Source: CAJCIY01 sp036379355
GTDB taxonomy: Bacteria > Actinomycetota > Actinomycetes > Mycobacteriales > CAJCIY01
NCBI GenBank assembly: GCA_036379355.1
Contig: DASVGV010000081.1
Coordinates: 7,703-71,702 of the forward strand
Length of the DNA: 64,000 nt
Direction: 5' to 3'
Shown: positions 35,933 to 43,731 of the stretch, one piece after another
How positions within the stretch are numbered: the stretch's first letter is position 1
Layout: each line of letters starts with the position of its first letter
Notes under the pieces: generated by a model
Database searches by the model: none
Seen by the model: only the letters and a program-made list of their open reading frames with translations
Told to the model about the DNA's origin: nothing
Position numbers and translations under genes: made by a program

Positions 35933-38281
35933 ATGACCATCCAGGAGGCGGTGCACCCCGACCCGGAGCCGCGGGCCGGGATCGGCCGCCGGCGTTTCCT
36001 CGGCTACGTGCTCGCCGCGCCCGTGCTGACGGTGGCGGCGCGATGGACGCTGGACACACCCGCCGCGCGCGCGGCCACCCCCACCGGCGGCGTCCCGTCC
36101 GGACCCCAGCTGTCGGACACGGTCGACCTCAACGACCTGCTCACCGATGCCACCCTTCCCACCGCGAACCTCATCACCGTCGTGGTGAACACCGACGGCA
36201 CCGCGTCGTTCGCCCTGCCGCGCGCCGAGAGCGGCCAGGGCATCACCACGTCCAGCGCGATGCTCATCGCCGAGGAGCTCGACCTGCCTCTCGACAAGAT
36301 CATCATGACGCTCGCGGACGCCCGCCCCGAGCTGGTGTTCAACCAGTTCACGGCCGGGTCGAACACGACGATCTCGACGTACACGCCGATCCGGGTGGCG
36401 GCCGCGCTCGCGCGGCAGCGGCTGCTGGAGGCAGCCGCCGTCGAGCTCGGCGACGAGGTCACGAACCTGCGGACCAGCCTCGGCTCGGTGATCTCCTCGA
36501 CCGGCCGCTCCGTCTCGTACGGCGCCCTTGCTGCCCAGGCGGCGAGTGCCACCGTCCAGGCGCAGGCGGTGACGTTGAAGGACCCGTCCGACTTCACCGT
36601 GATCGGCACCCCGCAGAACCGCATCGACGCGCTGGCGGCGGTCACCGGGCAGAAGCAGTACGCGATGGATCTCGACGTCGCGGGCGCCCTGCCCACCATG
36701 GTCTGCCGCGCCCCCACCCTCAACGGCACCGTCCAGGCCGTGCGCAACTCCGCGCAGGTGAAGGGGATGCCGGGCATCACCGACGTCGCCGTCATCCCGA
36801 CAGGGGTCGCGGTCCGGGGTGCCACGTTCGGCCAGGTCATCGACGCGGTCCGCGCCCTGGACGTCTCGTGGGGCCCCGGCAACGTCGACGGCGAGTCCGA
36901 CGGCACCGTGCTCGCAGCGCTGCAGGCCGCGGAGCTGCCGATGGCGGTGCCGAAGGTGCCGGCCCTGGCGACGACGCTCGACGCCCGGTTCACCTTCTAC
37001 TGGCGCAGCAACAGCGCCCTCGAACCGCAGACCGCCGTCGCCGACGTGCGCGCCGGCTCGGCCGAGGTCTGGTCGGCGATGCAGAGCCCGATCCTCACCC
37101 AGCAGACGGTGGCCACCGCCCTGGGCCTGCCGGTCAGTGCGGTCACGGCGCACGTCGTCCAGGCCGGTGGGGCGTTCGGCCGGCGGATGTTCAGCAACGT
37201 GGTGGTCGAGGCGGCGCAGATCTCGAAGGCCGTCGGCAAGCCGGTCAAGCTGATGTGGGACCGCACCGCCGAGTTCCGCTACGGCCGCGTCCACCCGATG
37301 TGCACGTCGCGAGTCCGCGCGACGGTCCTCGGCGGCAACGTCCTCAGCTTCGAGCAGCGGCACACCAGCGTGGCCACCGACTACACGCAAGGGTTCGGCG
37401 AGATCCTCTCCTCGACCGCCGGCAAGCTGCCCGAAGGCGACTTCCTCGGCTACTCCCAGACCGTGTTCGAGACGACGACGAACGTGCCCTACAACGTCGG
37501 TGTCGTCAGCCAGCTGCTCAACGAGATCTTCCAGTACGACACGTTCCACAGCGGCAGCGTGCGCAACCTCTACAACCCCGAGGTCGTCACCGCCGTCGAG
37601 CTGATGGTCGACCAGATCGCCCGCGTGGTGGGCAAGGACCCGTACGCGCTGCGCCGTTCGCTCGTGAAGGACCCCCGCGCCGGCGCGGTCCTGGACGCCG
37701 TGGCCAAGGCCGGCGCGTGGGGCCGGTCCATGCCGGCGAACACCGCCCAGGGCATCGCGATCCACACCGAGTACAAGGGCGCCACCGCCTGCCTCGTCGA
37801 GCTCGACAACACCCCTGCCACCGTCCGCCGCACGATCCGTGACGCAGTCACCGGGCCGCGGGTCACCAAGGTGGTCTTCGCCATCGACGCCGGCTTGCCG
37901 ATCAACCCGCGCGGCCTGGAGGCCCAGATGATGGGCGGTGTCAACTCGGCCATCGGCCAGGTGCTGACCGAGAGCCTGCACCTGCAGGACGGGCACTTCC
38001 TGGAAGGCAGCTGGGACAACTACTTCTACACGCGGCAGTGGAACGCGCCGCCCGACCTGCAGGTCATCGTGATGCCGCCGACGACGGGGGAGCCCGGAGG
38101 CGCGGGCGAGTTCGGCGTCGCCGCCGCGAAGGCGGCCGTCGCCTGCGCCTACGCCCGCGCGACCGGCTCGCTCCCGACGTCGTTCCCCGTCAACCACGAC
38201 GGCCCGCTCGCGTTCACGCCGTACCCGACCGTGCCGTCGATGCCGCAGTCACCCACCGACGGCCTGGACCACGCCTACTAG
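35933..38281 (+). CDS. Exported molybdopterin-binding large subunit, IorB-like (xanthine dehydrogenase family)
   Basis: A 782-residue catalytic subunit of a molybdenum hydroxylase. The N-terminus has a twin-arginine signal, RRRFLGYVLAAPVLTV (about 22-37), so the folded enzyme is exported by Tat. Family segments include FTAGSNTTISTY, QKQYAMDLDV, QAGGAFGRRMFS (molybdopterin contact) and the active-site Glu region PGGAGEFGVAAAKAAVA near the C-terminus. It resembles isoquinoline 1-oxidoreductase beta subunits, which hydroxylate N-heterocycles or oxidise aldehydes without an FAD subunit. The Fe-S subunit follows 8 bases downstream, the reverse of the usual small-then-large order. moaA is close by. 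Confidence 0.93.
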   Translation: MTIQEAVHPDPEPRAGIGRRRFLGYVLAAPVLTVAARWTLDTPAARAATPTGGVPSGPQLSDTVDLNDLLTDATLPTANLITVVVNTDGTASFALPRAESGQGITTSSAMLIAEELDLPLDKIIMTLADARPELVFNQFTAGSNTTISTYTPIRVAAALARQRLLEAAAVELGDEVTNLRTSLGSVISSTGRSVSYGALAAQAASATVQAQAVTLKDPSDFTVIGTPQNRIDALAAVTGQKQYAMDLDVAGALPTMVCRAPTLNGTVQAVRNSAQVKGMPGITDVAVIPTGVAVRGATFGQVIDAVRALDVSWGPGNVDGESDGTVLAALQAAELPMAVPKVPALATTLDARFTFYWRSNSALEPQTAVADVRAGSAEVWSAMQSPILTQQTVATALGLPVSAVTAHVVQAGGAFGRRMFSNVVVEAAQISKAVGKPVKLMWDRTAEFRYGRVHPMCTSRVRATVLGGNVLSFEQRHTSVATDYTQGFGEILSSTAGKLPEGDFLGYSQTVFETTTNVPYNVGVVSQLLNEIFQYDTFHSGSVRNLYNPEVVTAVELMVDQIARVVGKDPYALRRSLVKDPRAGAVLDAVAKAGAWGRSMPANTAQGIAIHTEYKGATACLVELDNTPATVRRTIRDAVTGPRVTKVVFAIDAGLPINPRGLEAQMMGGVNSAIGQVLTESLHLQDGHFLEGSWDNYFYTRQWNAPPDLQVIVMPPTTGEPGGAGEFGVAAAKAAVACAYARATGSLPTSFPVNHDGPLAFTPYPTVPSMPQSPTDGLDHAY

Positions 38282-38289
38282 GAGCGCCC

Positions 38290-38772
38290 GTGCCCACCCA
38301 CTCGTTCACCCTCAACGGCAAGGCGGTCACCGTCGACTGCGACGACGACCTGCGGCTGCTGTGGGTGCTGCGCGACCTGCTCGGCGTGCACGGGCCCAAG
38401 TACGGCTGCGGGCTCGACGTCTGCAAGGCGTGCACCTCGCACGTCGACGGCGAGGCGTTCAACCCGTGCTCGGTCCCGGTCAAGGACGTCGAGGGCCGGG
38501 AGATCACCACGATCGAGGGACTGCCCGCGACGGTGGGGAAGGCCCTGCACCCGATGCAGCAGGCCTGGCTCGACCGCGACGTGCCGCAGTGCGGCTACTG
38601 CCAACCCGGCCAGATCATGGCTGCGGTCGCGAAGGTGCAGGAGGTCCGCGCGGCCGGCGGCGACATCACCGCGCTCGACGACGCGGCGTTCGACGAGATC
38701 CGCAACATCTGCCGCTGCGGCACCTACCAGCGCATCCGCGAGGCCACCATCGCCGGCGCTCAGGGCATGTAG
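38290..38772 (+). CDS. (2Fe-2S) small subunit of the molybdenum hydroxylase, IorA-like
   Basis: A 160-residue electron-transfer subunit with two 2Fe-2S clusters. The plant-ferredoxin-type cluster uses CGLDVCKAC and a later Cys in NPCSVPV. The all-helical domain has CGYCQPGQ and CRCGTYQRI, as in IorA, CoxS and XdhC-type small subunits. No signal peptide is seen; it probably travels out of the cell bound to the Tat-tagged large subunit. GTG 38290 is chosen because GGAG at 38281-38284 lies 5 bases before it. With no FAD subunit present, electrons probably pass to a cytochrome. Confidence 0.95.
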   Translation: MPTHSFTLNGKAVTVDCDDDLRLLWVLRDLLGVHGPKYGCGLDVCKACTSHVDGEAFNPCSVPVKDVEGREITTIEGLPATVGKALHPMQQAWLDRDVPQCGYCQPGQIMAAVAKVQEVRAAGGDITALDDAAFDEIRNICRCGTYQRIREATIAGAQGM

Positions 38773-38783
38773 GCGCCCACGCG

Positions 38784-39587
38784 TCAGCGCCCCTGCCAGG
38801 TGGGCTCGCGCTTGGCCAGGAACGCGGTGATCCCCTCCTGCGCGTCGCAGGTCACCGCGTTCGCCGCCATCGTCCGGCCCATGAGCTCGTACGCCCGATC
38901 CTGCGGCTCGTCGATCTGCCGGTAGAACGCCTCCTTGCCGATCTTCACGGTGAGCGGGCTGGCGACGGCGACCTGCCGGGCCAGGTCGAGGGCGGCGTCC
39001 AGCACCTGGTCGGCCGGGACGACGGCGTTGACGAGGCCCCACTCGGCCGCGGTCCGCGCGTCGATCGCCCGGCCGGTGAGCAGCATCTCCATCGCCCGCT
39101 TCCGGCCGATGTTCCTCGACAGGGCGACCATCGGGGTCGAGCAGAAGAGTCCGATCCGTACGCCAGGGGTGGCGAAGGTCGCGGTCTCCGCGGCCACCGC
39201 GAGGTCGCACGTCGCGACGAGCTGGCAGCCGGCCGCCGTCGCGATCCCCTGCACGGCCGCGACCACCGGCTGCGGGATGCGCTGGACCGTCTGCATCAGC
39301 TCGGTGCAGGCGTCGAACGTCTGCTGCTGGTCGTCCTGGGTCCGGTCGACGAGCTCGCGCAGGTCGTGGCCGGAGGAGAACGCCGGGCCGCTCGCCGCCA
39401 GCACGATGCTGTGCACCTCGGGCCGCTCCGCCTGCTGCGCCAGCGTGGCGGTCAGGTCGCGCATCATCGCCAGCGACAGCGCGTTGCGGCTGCGGGGCTG
39501 GTCGAGGGTGACGACGACCGCAGGGAGCCGGTCGTCCACGCGCACGTTGACGGTTCGTACGGGGGTCTCGCCGAGCGTGTCGGTCAT
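38784..39587 (-). CDS. Enoyl-CoA hydratase/isomerase family protein, ECHDC3-like
   Basis: A 267-residue crotonase-fold protein. The oxyanion region is ASGPAFSSGHDLREL, and the core motif GIATAAGCQLVATCDLAVA is followed by GLFCSTPMVALSRNIGRKRAMEMLLTG, the pattern of the ECHDC3 group. The usual second catalytic Glu of true hydratases is not evident. Function therefore may be an acyl-CoA hydratase, isomerase or a non-hydratase member. The gene ends 11 bases from the convergent Fe-S subunit gene and is divergent from moaA, 55 bases apart. ATG 39587 is chosen; a longer upstream frame exists but overlaps moaA. Confidence 0.87.
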   Translation of the reverse strand: MTDTLGETPVRTVNVRVDDRLPAVVVTLDQPRSRNALSLAMMRDLTATLAQQAERPEVHSIVLAASGPAFSSGHDLRELVDRTQDDQQQTFDACTELMQTVQRIPQPVVAAVQGIATAAGCQLVATCDLAVAAETATFATPGVRIGLFCSTPMVALSRNIGRKRAMEMLLTGRAIDARTAAEWGLVNAVVPADQVLDAALDLARQVAVASPLTVKIGKEAFYRQIDEPQDRAYELMGRTMAANAVTCDAQEGITAFLAKREPTWQGR

Positions 39588-39630
39588 AGCAGCATCATGC
39601 GCCGAGGCGAGACGCTGCCGCGGGCCCACG

Positions 39631-39636
39631 TATCGT
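39631..39636 (+). promoter_or_regulatory. Possible -10 element (TATCGT) of moaA
   Basis: TATCGT lies 6 bases before GTG 39643, consistent with a leaderless message. No ribosome site and no -35 are evident. Confidence 0.35.
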
Positions 39637-39642
39637 CGGGGC

Positions 39643-40659
39643 GTGGCCACGGGTGAGGTGAGGGACCGGCTGGACCGGCCGGTGCGCGATCTCCGCCTGT
39701 CGGTCACCGACCGGTGCAACTTCCGCTGCACGTACTGCATGCCGCGCGAGGTCTTCGGGCCGGACCATGCGTTCCTGTCCCGCGAGGAGATCCTCAGCTA
39801 CGAGGAGTTCACCCGTCTCGTCCGCGTGTTCGTCGGACTGGGGGTCCGGAAGGTCCGCCTCACCGGCGGCGAGCCGCTGCTGCGGCGCGACCTCGAGACG
39901 CTGGTGGAGATGATCGCGGCGGTGCCGGGCGTCGAGGACCTGGCGCTCACGACGAACGGCTCCCTCCTCGCGGCGCGGGCCGCCTCGCTGCGGGCCGCCG
40001 GGCTGCATCGCGTGACGGTCAGCCTCGACAGCGTCGACCCGGTCGTCTTCCGGGCGATGGCCGACGTGCGGCTCCCGCTCGCGGTCGTGCTCGACGGCAT
40101 CGCCGCGGCGGCCGAGGCCGGCTTCGCCCCGGTCAAGCTGAACGCCGTCATCCGCCGGGGCGTCAACGACGCGGGCGTGCCCGACCTCGTCGAGTACGCC
40201 CGCCAGAACGGTCACACCCTGCGCTTCATCGAGTTCATGGACGTCGGGACCACCAACCACTGGGTGCACGACGAGGTGGTCGCCGCCGACGAGATCATCG
40301 CCCGGGTCGGCGCCCTCCACCCGCTCGAGCAGGTGGCCCCGGCCCGCCGCGGCGAGGTTGCCAAGCGCTGGCGGTACGTCGACGGCCGGGGGGAGATCGG
40401 CGTGATCTCCTCGGTGACACAGCCGTTCTGCGGCGACTGCACGCGCGCGCGGATCACCTCGACGGGCGAGCTGTTCACCTGCCTGTTCGGAGCCGTCGGC
40501 ACCGACCTGCGCGGGCTGCTGCGCGGCGGCGCGTCCGACGAGGACCTGCGTGCGGCCGTCAGCGGGGTCTGGTCCGCCCGGGAGGATCGGTACTCCGAGC
40601 TGCGCAGCACAGCGGGGGGGGAGCGCCCCCGCGCGGAGATGTCCTACCTGGGCGGCTGA
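39643..40659 (+). CDS. moaA: GTP 3',8-cyclase of molybdenum cofactor synthesis
   Basis: A 338-residue radical-SAM enzyme that starts molybdopterin synthesis by converting GTP to 3',8-cyclo-GTP. The N-terminal 4Fe-4S motif is CNFRCTYC. The SAM-binding region contains RLTGGEPLLRRDL. The C-terminal second cluster has CGDC and a further Cys in LFTCLFG. The chain ends in SYLGG, so the Gly-Gly tail needed for activity is intact. It lies next to the molybdenum hydroxylase genes and probably supports their cofactor supply; no other moa/moe genes are in the window. The start is GTG 39643, likely leaderless. Confidence 0.97.
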   Translation: MATGEVRDRLDRPVRDLRLSVTDRCNFRCTYCMPREVFGPDHAFLSREEILSYEEFTRLVRVFVGLGVRKVRLTGGEPLLRRDLETLVEMIAAVPGVEDLALTTNGSLLAARAASLRAAGLHRVTVSLDSVDPVVFRAMADVRLPLAVVLDGIAAAAEAGFAPVKLNAVIRRGVNDAGVPDLVEYARQNGHTLRFIEFMDVGTTNHWVHDEVVAADEIIARVGALHPLEQVAPARRGEVAKRWRYVDGRGEIGVISSVTQPFCGDCTRARITSTGELFTCLFGAVGTDLRGLLRGGASDEDLRAAVSGVWSAREDRYSELRSTAGGERPRAEMSYLGG

Positions 40660-40677
40660 CGGCTCCGGACGCCGGGG

Positions 40678-41805
40678 TCAGTCCCCGTCCGGCGCGGTCC
40701 GCAGGCCGGCCGACCACTTCTCCTCGATGCGGCCCACGCGCCAGACGGCCAGGGCGATCACCCAGGTCACGACGAACAGGCCCGCGATGACGAACCCTAG
40801 GGTGTTGAGGTCGGCGTTCTGCAGGTCGCTCCAGAACTGTCCGGTCACCCCGAGCTGCTGCGAGAGCAGGCCCAGCAGCTCGACGCCGCCGATGACCACG
40901 GCGACGAGGACCGACAGCGCGGTGATCGTGATGTTGTAGAACACCTTGCGTACGGGCCGGGAGAAGGCCCAGCCGTAGGCGAAGTTCATGAACGTGCCGT
41001 CGATCGTGTCGAACAGGCACATGCCCGCGGCGAACAGCAGGGGCAGGGCGAGGATCGCGTACCAGGGCAGGGCGCTGGCGGCCCCGGCCGCCGCCAGGAC
41101 CAGCAGCGCGACCTCGGTGGCGGTGTCGAACCCGAGGCCGAACAGCAGGCCCACGGCGTACATCTGACCGGGCCTGGTGATCGACCGCATGATCGGCCGC
41201 AGCAGCCGGTTCAGGAGGCCCCGGGTCGCGAGGTGCTCCTCGAGCGTCTCCTCGTCGTACCGGCCGCGGCGCATGTCGCGGAAGACGCGCAGGATGCCGA
41301 CGAGGATCACCACGTTGATCGCCGCGATGGCGAGCAGGAACGTGCCGGAGACGCCGGTGCCGATGAGGCCGGTGTAGTGGTGCAGTCTCGAGTCACCGTT
41401 CTCGACCGGGCCGACGACGGCCTTGACGCCGATCGACAGCAGGAACGCGAGCGCGAACACGATGGTGGAGTGGCCGAGGGAGAACCAGAACCCCACCGAC
41501 AGCGGGCGCCGTCCGTCGTGCATCAGCTTCCGCGTGGTGTTGTCGATGGCGGCGATGTGGTCGGCGTCGAAGGCATGGCGCATGCCCAGGGTGTAGGCCG
41601 TGACGCCGATCCCGACGCCGTACGTCTTCGCGCCGAGGGACAGGTGCTGGCCGGCCACCAGCGCGACGACCAGCCAGCCGACGACGTTCAGCGCAACGAT
41701 CACCGCCGCCATCGCGCCGAGCCGCGACCACTCGCGGCGGCTCAGGCCGGTACGCACGCGGGTGAGCACGCCGACCGCCGGCCGGGCGGGGGCAGGCGCG
41801 GTCAT
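40678..41805 (-). CDS. NiCoT-family nickel/cobalt permease (HoxN/NixA)
   Basis: A 375-residue permease with eight predicted helices that imports Ni2+ and/or Co2+. The family signature in helix II is intact: MRHAFDADHIAAIDN (HX4DH). The second signature LGFDTATE and the segment GFWFSLGHSTIVF are also present. ATG 41805 is preferred to a TTG seven codons earlier. A 21-base palindrome resembling a Nur box touches the ATG, which suggests nickel-dependent repression. No nickel enzyme is encoded in the window. It lies 25 bases downstream of a small membrane-protein gene on the same strand. Confidence 0.93.
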   Translation of the reverse strand: MTAPAPARPAVGVLTRVRTGLSRREWSRLGAMAAVIVALNVVGWLVVALVAGQHLSLGAKTYGVGIGVTAYTLGMRHAFDADHIAAIDNTTRKLMHDGRRPLSVGFWFSLGHSTIVFALAFLLSIGVKAVVGPVENGDSRLHHYTGLIGTGVSGTFLLAIAAINVVILVGILRVFRDMRRGRYDEETLEEHLATRGLLNRLLRPIMRSITRPGQMYAVGLLFGLGFDTATEVALLVLAAAGAASALPWYAILALPLLFAAGMCLFDTIDGTFMNFAYGWAFSRPVRKVFYNITITALSVLVAVVIGGVELLGLLSQQLGVTGQFWSDLQNADLNTLGFVIAGLFVVTWVIALAVWRVGRIEEKWSAGLRTAPDGD

Positions 41806-41825
41806 GTTGCGAGTATGTCGCAACA
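41805..41825 (-). promoter_or_regulatory. Nur-box-like inverted repeat at the nickel permease start codon
   Basis: Arms of 8 bases, TGTTGCGA (41805-41812) and TCGCAACA (41818-41825), pair perfectly around a 5-base spacer GTATG. The Streptomyces Nur (nickel uptake regulator, Fur family) consensus is TTGCAA-N5-TTGCAA; here TTGCGA-N5-TCGCAA keeps the outer TTGC/GCAA and the spacer length. It overlaps the A of ATG 41805, so a bound repressor would block initiation. Confidence 0.55.
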
Positions 41826-41830
41826 ACGGA

Positions 41831-42187
41831 TCACGCGGTCGTGTCGCTCCGCCGGCGGCTGCGCAGCCATGTGACTGCCGGTGGACCGATCAGCAGGGCG
41901 ACACCGCCGGCTCCAGTCCCGATCGTCGTGTATCGCCTGTCCGCCAGCGTGTTTCGGCAGTCGTGCAGGGCCCGCTCGCCCGCTGCGGCCAGCCGTTGCG
42001 GCGGCTCGCCGATCGCTCCGGCGACGAAGTGCGCGAAGCGGATCGACTCCTCGATGTTCGCCAGGCGCGGGGACACGACGCTGCCGCAGGAGACGCCGTC
42101 CGCCGCGGCGCTGCTGAACAGGGCGGTGCCGGCGAAGGCCAGCAGGGCGAGGCCGAGGACCGCCGTGACGATCCGCAGCAGGCCCAT
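41831..42187 (-). CDS. Hypothetical small membrane protein with two transmembrane segments
   Basis: A 118-residue protein of unknown function. A hydrophobic segment at the N-terminus (LRIVTAVLGLALLAFAGTALF) is followed by an extracytoplasmic loop containing two cysteines (SCGS and HDCR) that could form a disulfide. A second hydrophobic segment and an Arg-rich tail SRRRS close the chain. It lies 25 bases upstream of the nickel permease on the same strand and diverges from the 216-residue membrane protein. No known family was recognised. Consistent codon use and a clear topology support a real gene. Confidence 0.65.
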   Translation of the reverse strand: MGLLRIVTAVLGLALLAFAGTALFSSAAADGVSCGSVVSPRLANIEESIRFAHFVAGAIGEPPQRLAAAGERALHDCRNTLADRRYTTIGTGAGGVALLIGPPAVTWLRSRRRSDTTA

Positions 42188-42275
42188 CGCGGCATCCTCC
42201 CGCAGCGGGCCGAAGGTCGGTCCGCCGGTGGCTGCCGGCAGTTCTCTCGCCGCGCCCGCCGCGCCGGCGCGGTGT

Positions 42276-42281
42276 TACCTT
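42276..42281 (+). promoter_or_regulatory. Possible -10 element (TACCTT) before the membrane protein gene
   Basis: TACCTT lies 6 bases before GTG 42288, giving a leaderless arrangement. The rest of the 100-base divergent gap shows no clear motif. Confidence 0.35.
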
Positions 42282-42287
42282 CGCGAC

Positions 42288-42938
42288 GTGGATGCCGCGG
42301 CCGTCGCGCGCGGCCGGACGGTACGCGCGCTGCTCTTCGGTGCGGTGACCACGTCGGCGGCGGTCCTCGCGCACTGGTCCGGCTCGGGCATGACTGCCCC
42401 ACTGGGCGTGGTGGCCGCGGGCTTCGCGGTGGCAACGCTCGTCGGATGGCGGCTGGTACCCCGCCGCCGGGCCCGCTCGGTCGTCCTGGCGTCGGTCGGC
42501 CTCCAGGTCGCCCTGCACGCCGCGTTCGCCGCCGGCATGGCGGCCGGCGGCATGCGGGTCATGTCCCTGCTCCTGTGCCAGGCGGGACACGTCCAGGGTG
42601 TCCGCGTCGACGCGCCGCCCGGGTTCCTCGCGCCGCAGCACGGCCTGCTGGCGATGACGGTCGGCCTGCCGGGCCTGCCGATGCTCCTCGCCCACGTGGT
42701 CGCTGGCGCTGTCTCCGGCGGCTGGCTGTACGCCGTCGACCACCTGGGCCGGGCGCTCGCCGCCGTCGCCCACGCCGTGCTGCGCTCGGCGCTGCCGGCG
42801 GTGCCGGCCGCCGGGACGATCGCGTACCGCCCGCCGGCGCCGCGCCCGGGCCGCCGCCGGCGCGCCATTGCCGACACGTGCGACGAGGTGCGGGCGGGAT
42901 GCGGCCGCCGCGGGCCCCCGGCCCTCGCGTCCTGCTGA
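42288..42938 (+). CDS. Hypothetical polytopic membrane protein upstream of the SCO protein
   Basis: A 216-residue protein with about four membrane segments in the first 150 residues and a Pro/Arg-rich cytosolic tail. Met, His and Cys are frequent around the middle helices (LHAAFAAGMAAGGMRVM, LLLCQAGH, PQHGLLAM, LLAHVVAG). This resembles small membrane proteins found beside SCO, CopC/CopD-like and YcnI genes in actinobacteria. A copper-related role is possible but rests on context only. The SCO gene follows 88 bases downstream. The frame is open far upstream, but the resemblance begins at GTG 42288. Confidence 0.7.
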   Translation: MDAAAVARGRTVRALLFGAVTTSAAVLAHWSGSGMTAPLGVVAAGFAVATLVGWRLVPRRRARSVVLASVGLQVALHAAFAAGMAAGGMRVMSLLLCQAGHVQGVRVDAPPGFLAPQHGLLAMTVGLPGLPMLLAHVVAGAVSGGWLYAVDHLGRALAAVAHAVLRSALPAVPAAGTIAYRPPAPRPGRRRRAIADTCDEVRAGCGRRGPPALASC

Positions 42939-43026
42939 CCTCGTCCGGGACCGGTGACGGTCCATCACGCGGAGCGCCGCGACGGCCAGACCCGTCGCCG
43001 CCCGCATCACCTCAGGAGCATTCCTC

Positions 43027-43689
43027 ATGTCACGTTCTGTTTCGACGCGCCCGCGGGGCGCGAGCCGCTTCGCCCGCCGGGTGGCGGTGCTGGCCGCGGC
43101 CGCGGGCCTCGCGGTCCTCGCCACCGCCTGCGGTTCCGGCAGCGGCGGGCTCACCGCAGTCCAGCTCGGGAAGCCGGAGGCCATCCCGGCCCAGACCTTC
43201 ACCGACACGGCGGGCCAGCCCTACGACCTCCAGCAGCAGGCCAAGGGCAAGCTCACGCTGGTCTACTTCGGCTACACCAACTGCCCCGACGTGTGCCCGA
43301 CGACGATGGCCGACATCGGTACGGCGCTGCGCTCGCTGCCGGCCAGCACCCAGAAGAAGGTGCAGGTCGTGTTCGTCACCAGCGACCCCGGACGGGACAC
43401 CCCGCCGAAGATCCGGGCCTGGCTGGACCACTTCGACCAGGGCCTCGCCAACCCCTTCGTGGGCCTGCGCACGACCGTGCCGGCCGTGGACGCGTTCGGC
43501 CAGAAGCTCGGCATCCCGCTCGAGCCGCCGGTGATCAAGCAGGACGGTACGGAGGACGTCTACGAGGTCACCCACGGGGCCGCCGTGCTGATCTTCGCGC
43601 CGAAGACCGCCACGGCCGACTACACGTGGCTGCCCGGAGCCACCGCGCAGCAGTACGCCCACGACATCAAGCACTTCGTGTCCTCGTAG
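43027..43689 (+). CDS. SCO1/SenC-family copper chaperone lipoprotein
   Basis: A 220-residue thioredoxin-fold lipoprotein that delivers copper to the CuA site of cytochrome c oxidase or keeps its cysteines reduced. The lipobox Cys is residue 35 (LATAC). The copper/thiol motif CPDVC lies at 86-90 in YFGYTNCPDVCPTTM, and the third ligand His is in VTHGAAV near residue 177. All three ligands are present, so a copper-binding role is likely. The upstream membrane protein may be a partner. A 15-base-pair hairpin after the stop separates it from the convergent amidase. Confidence 0.95.
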   Translation: MSRSVSTRPRGASRFARRVAVLAAAAGLAVLATACGSGSGGLTAVQLGKPEAIPAQTFTDTAGQPYDLQQQAKGKLTLVYFGYTNCPDVCPTTMADIGTALRSLPASTQKKVQVVFVTSDPGRDTPPKIRAWLDHFDQGLANPFVGLRTTVPAVDAFGQKLGIPLEPPVIKQDGTEDVYEVTHGAAVLIFAPKTATADYTWLPGATAQQYAHDIKHFVSS

Positions 43690-43694
43690 CGCCG

Positions 43695-43727
43695 TCGGGT
43701 GCCCGCCGCCACGCGGCGGGCACCCGA
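43695..43727. terminator. Bidirectional hairpin terminator between SCO and amidase genes
   Basis: Arms 43695-43709 and 43713-43727 pair perfectly over 15 bases with a 3-base loop. The hairpin starts 6 bases after the SCO stop and ends 5 bases before the end of the convergent amidase. There is no T-run on either side, as is common for high-G+C actinobacterial terminators. Confidence 0.75.
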
Positions 43728-43731
43728 GCGG

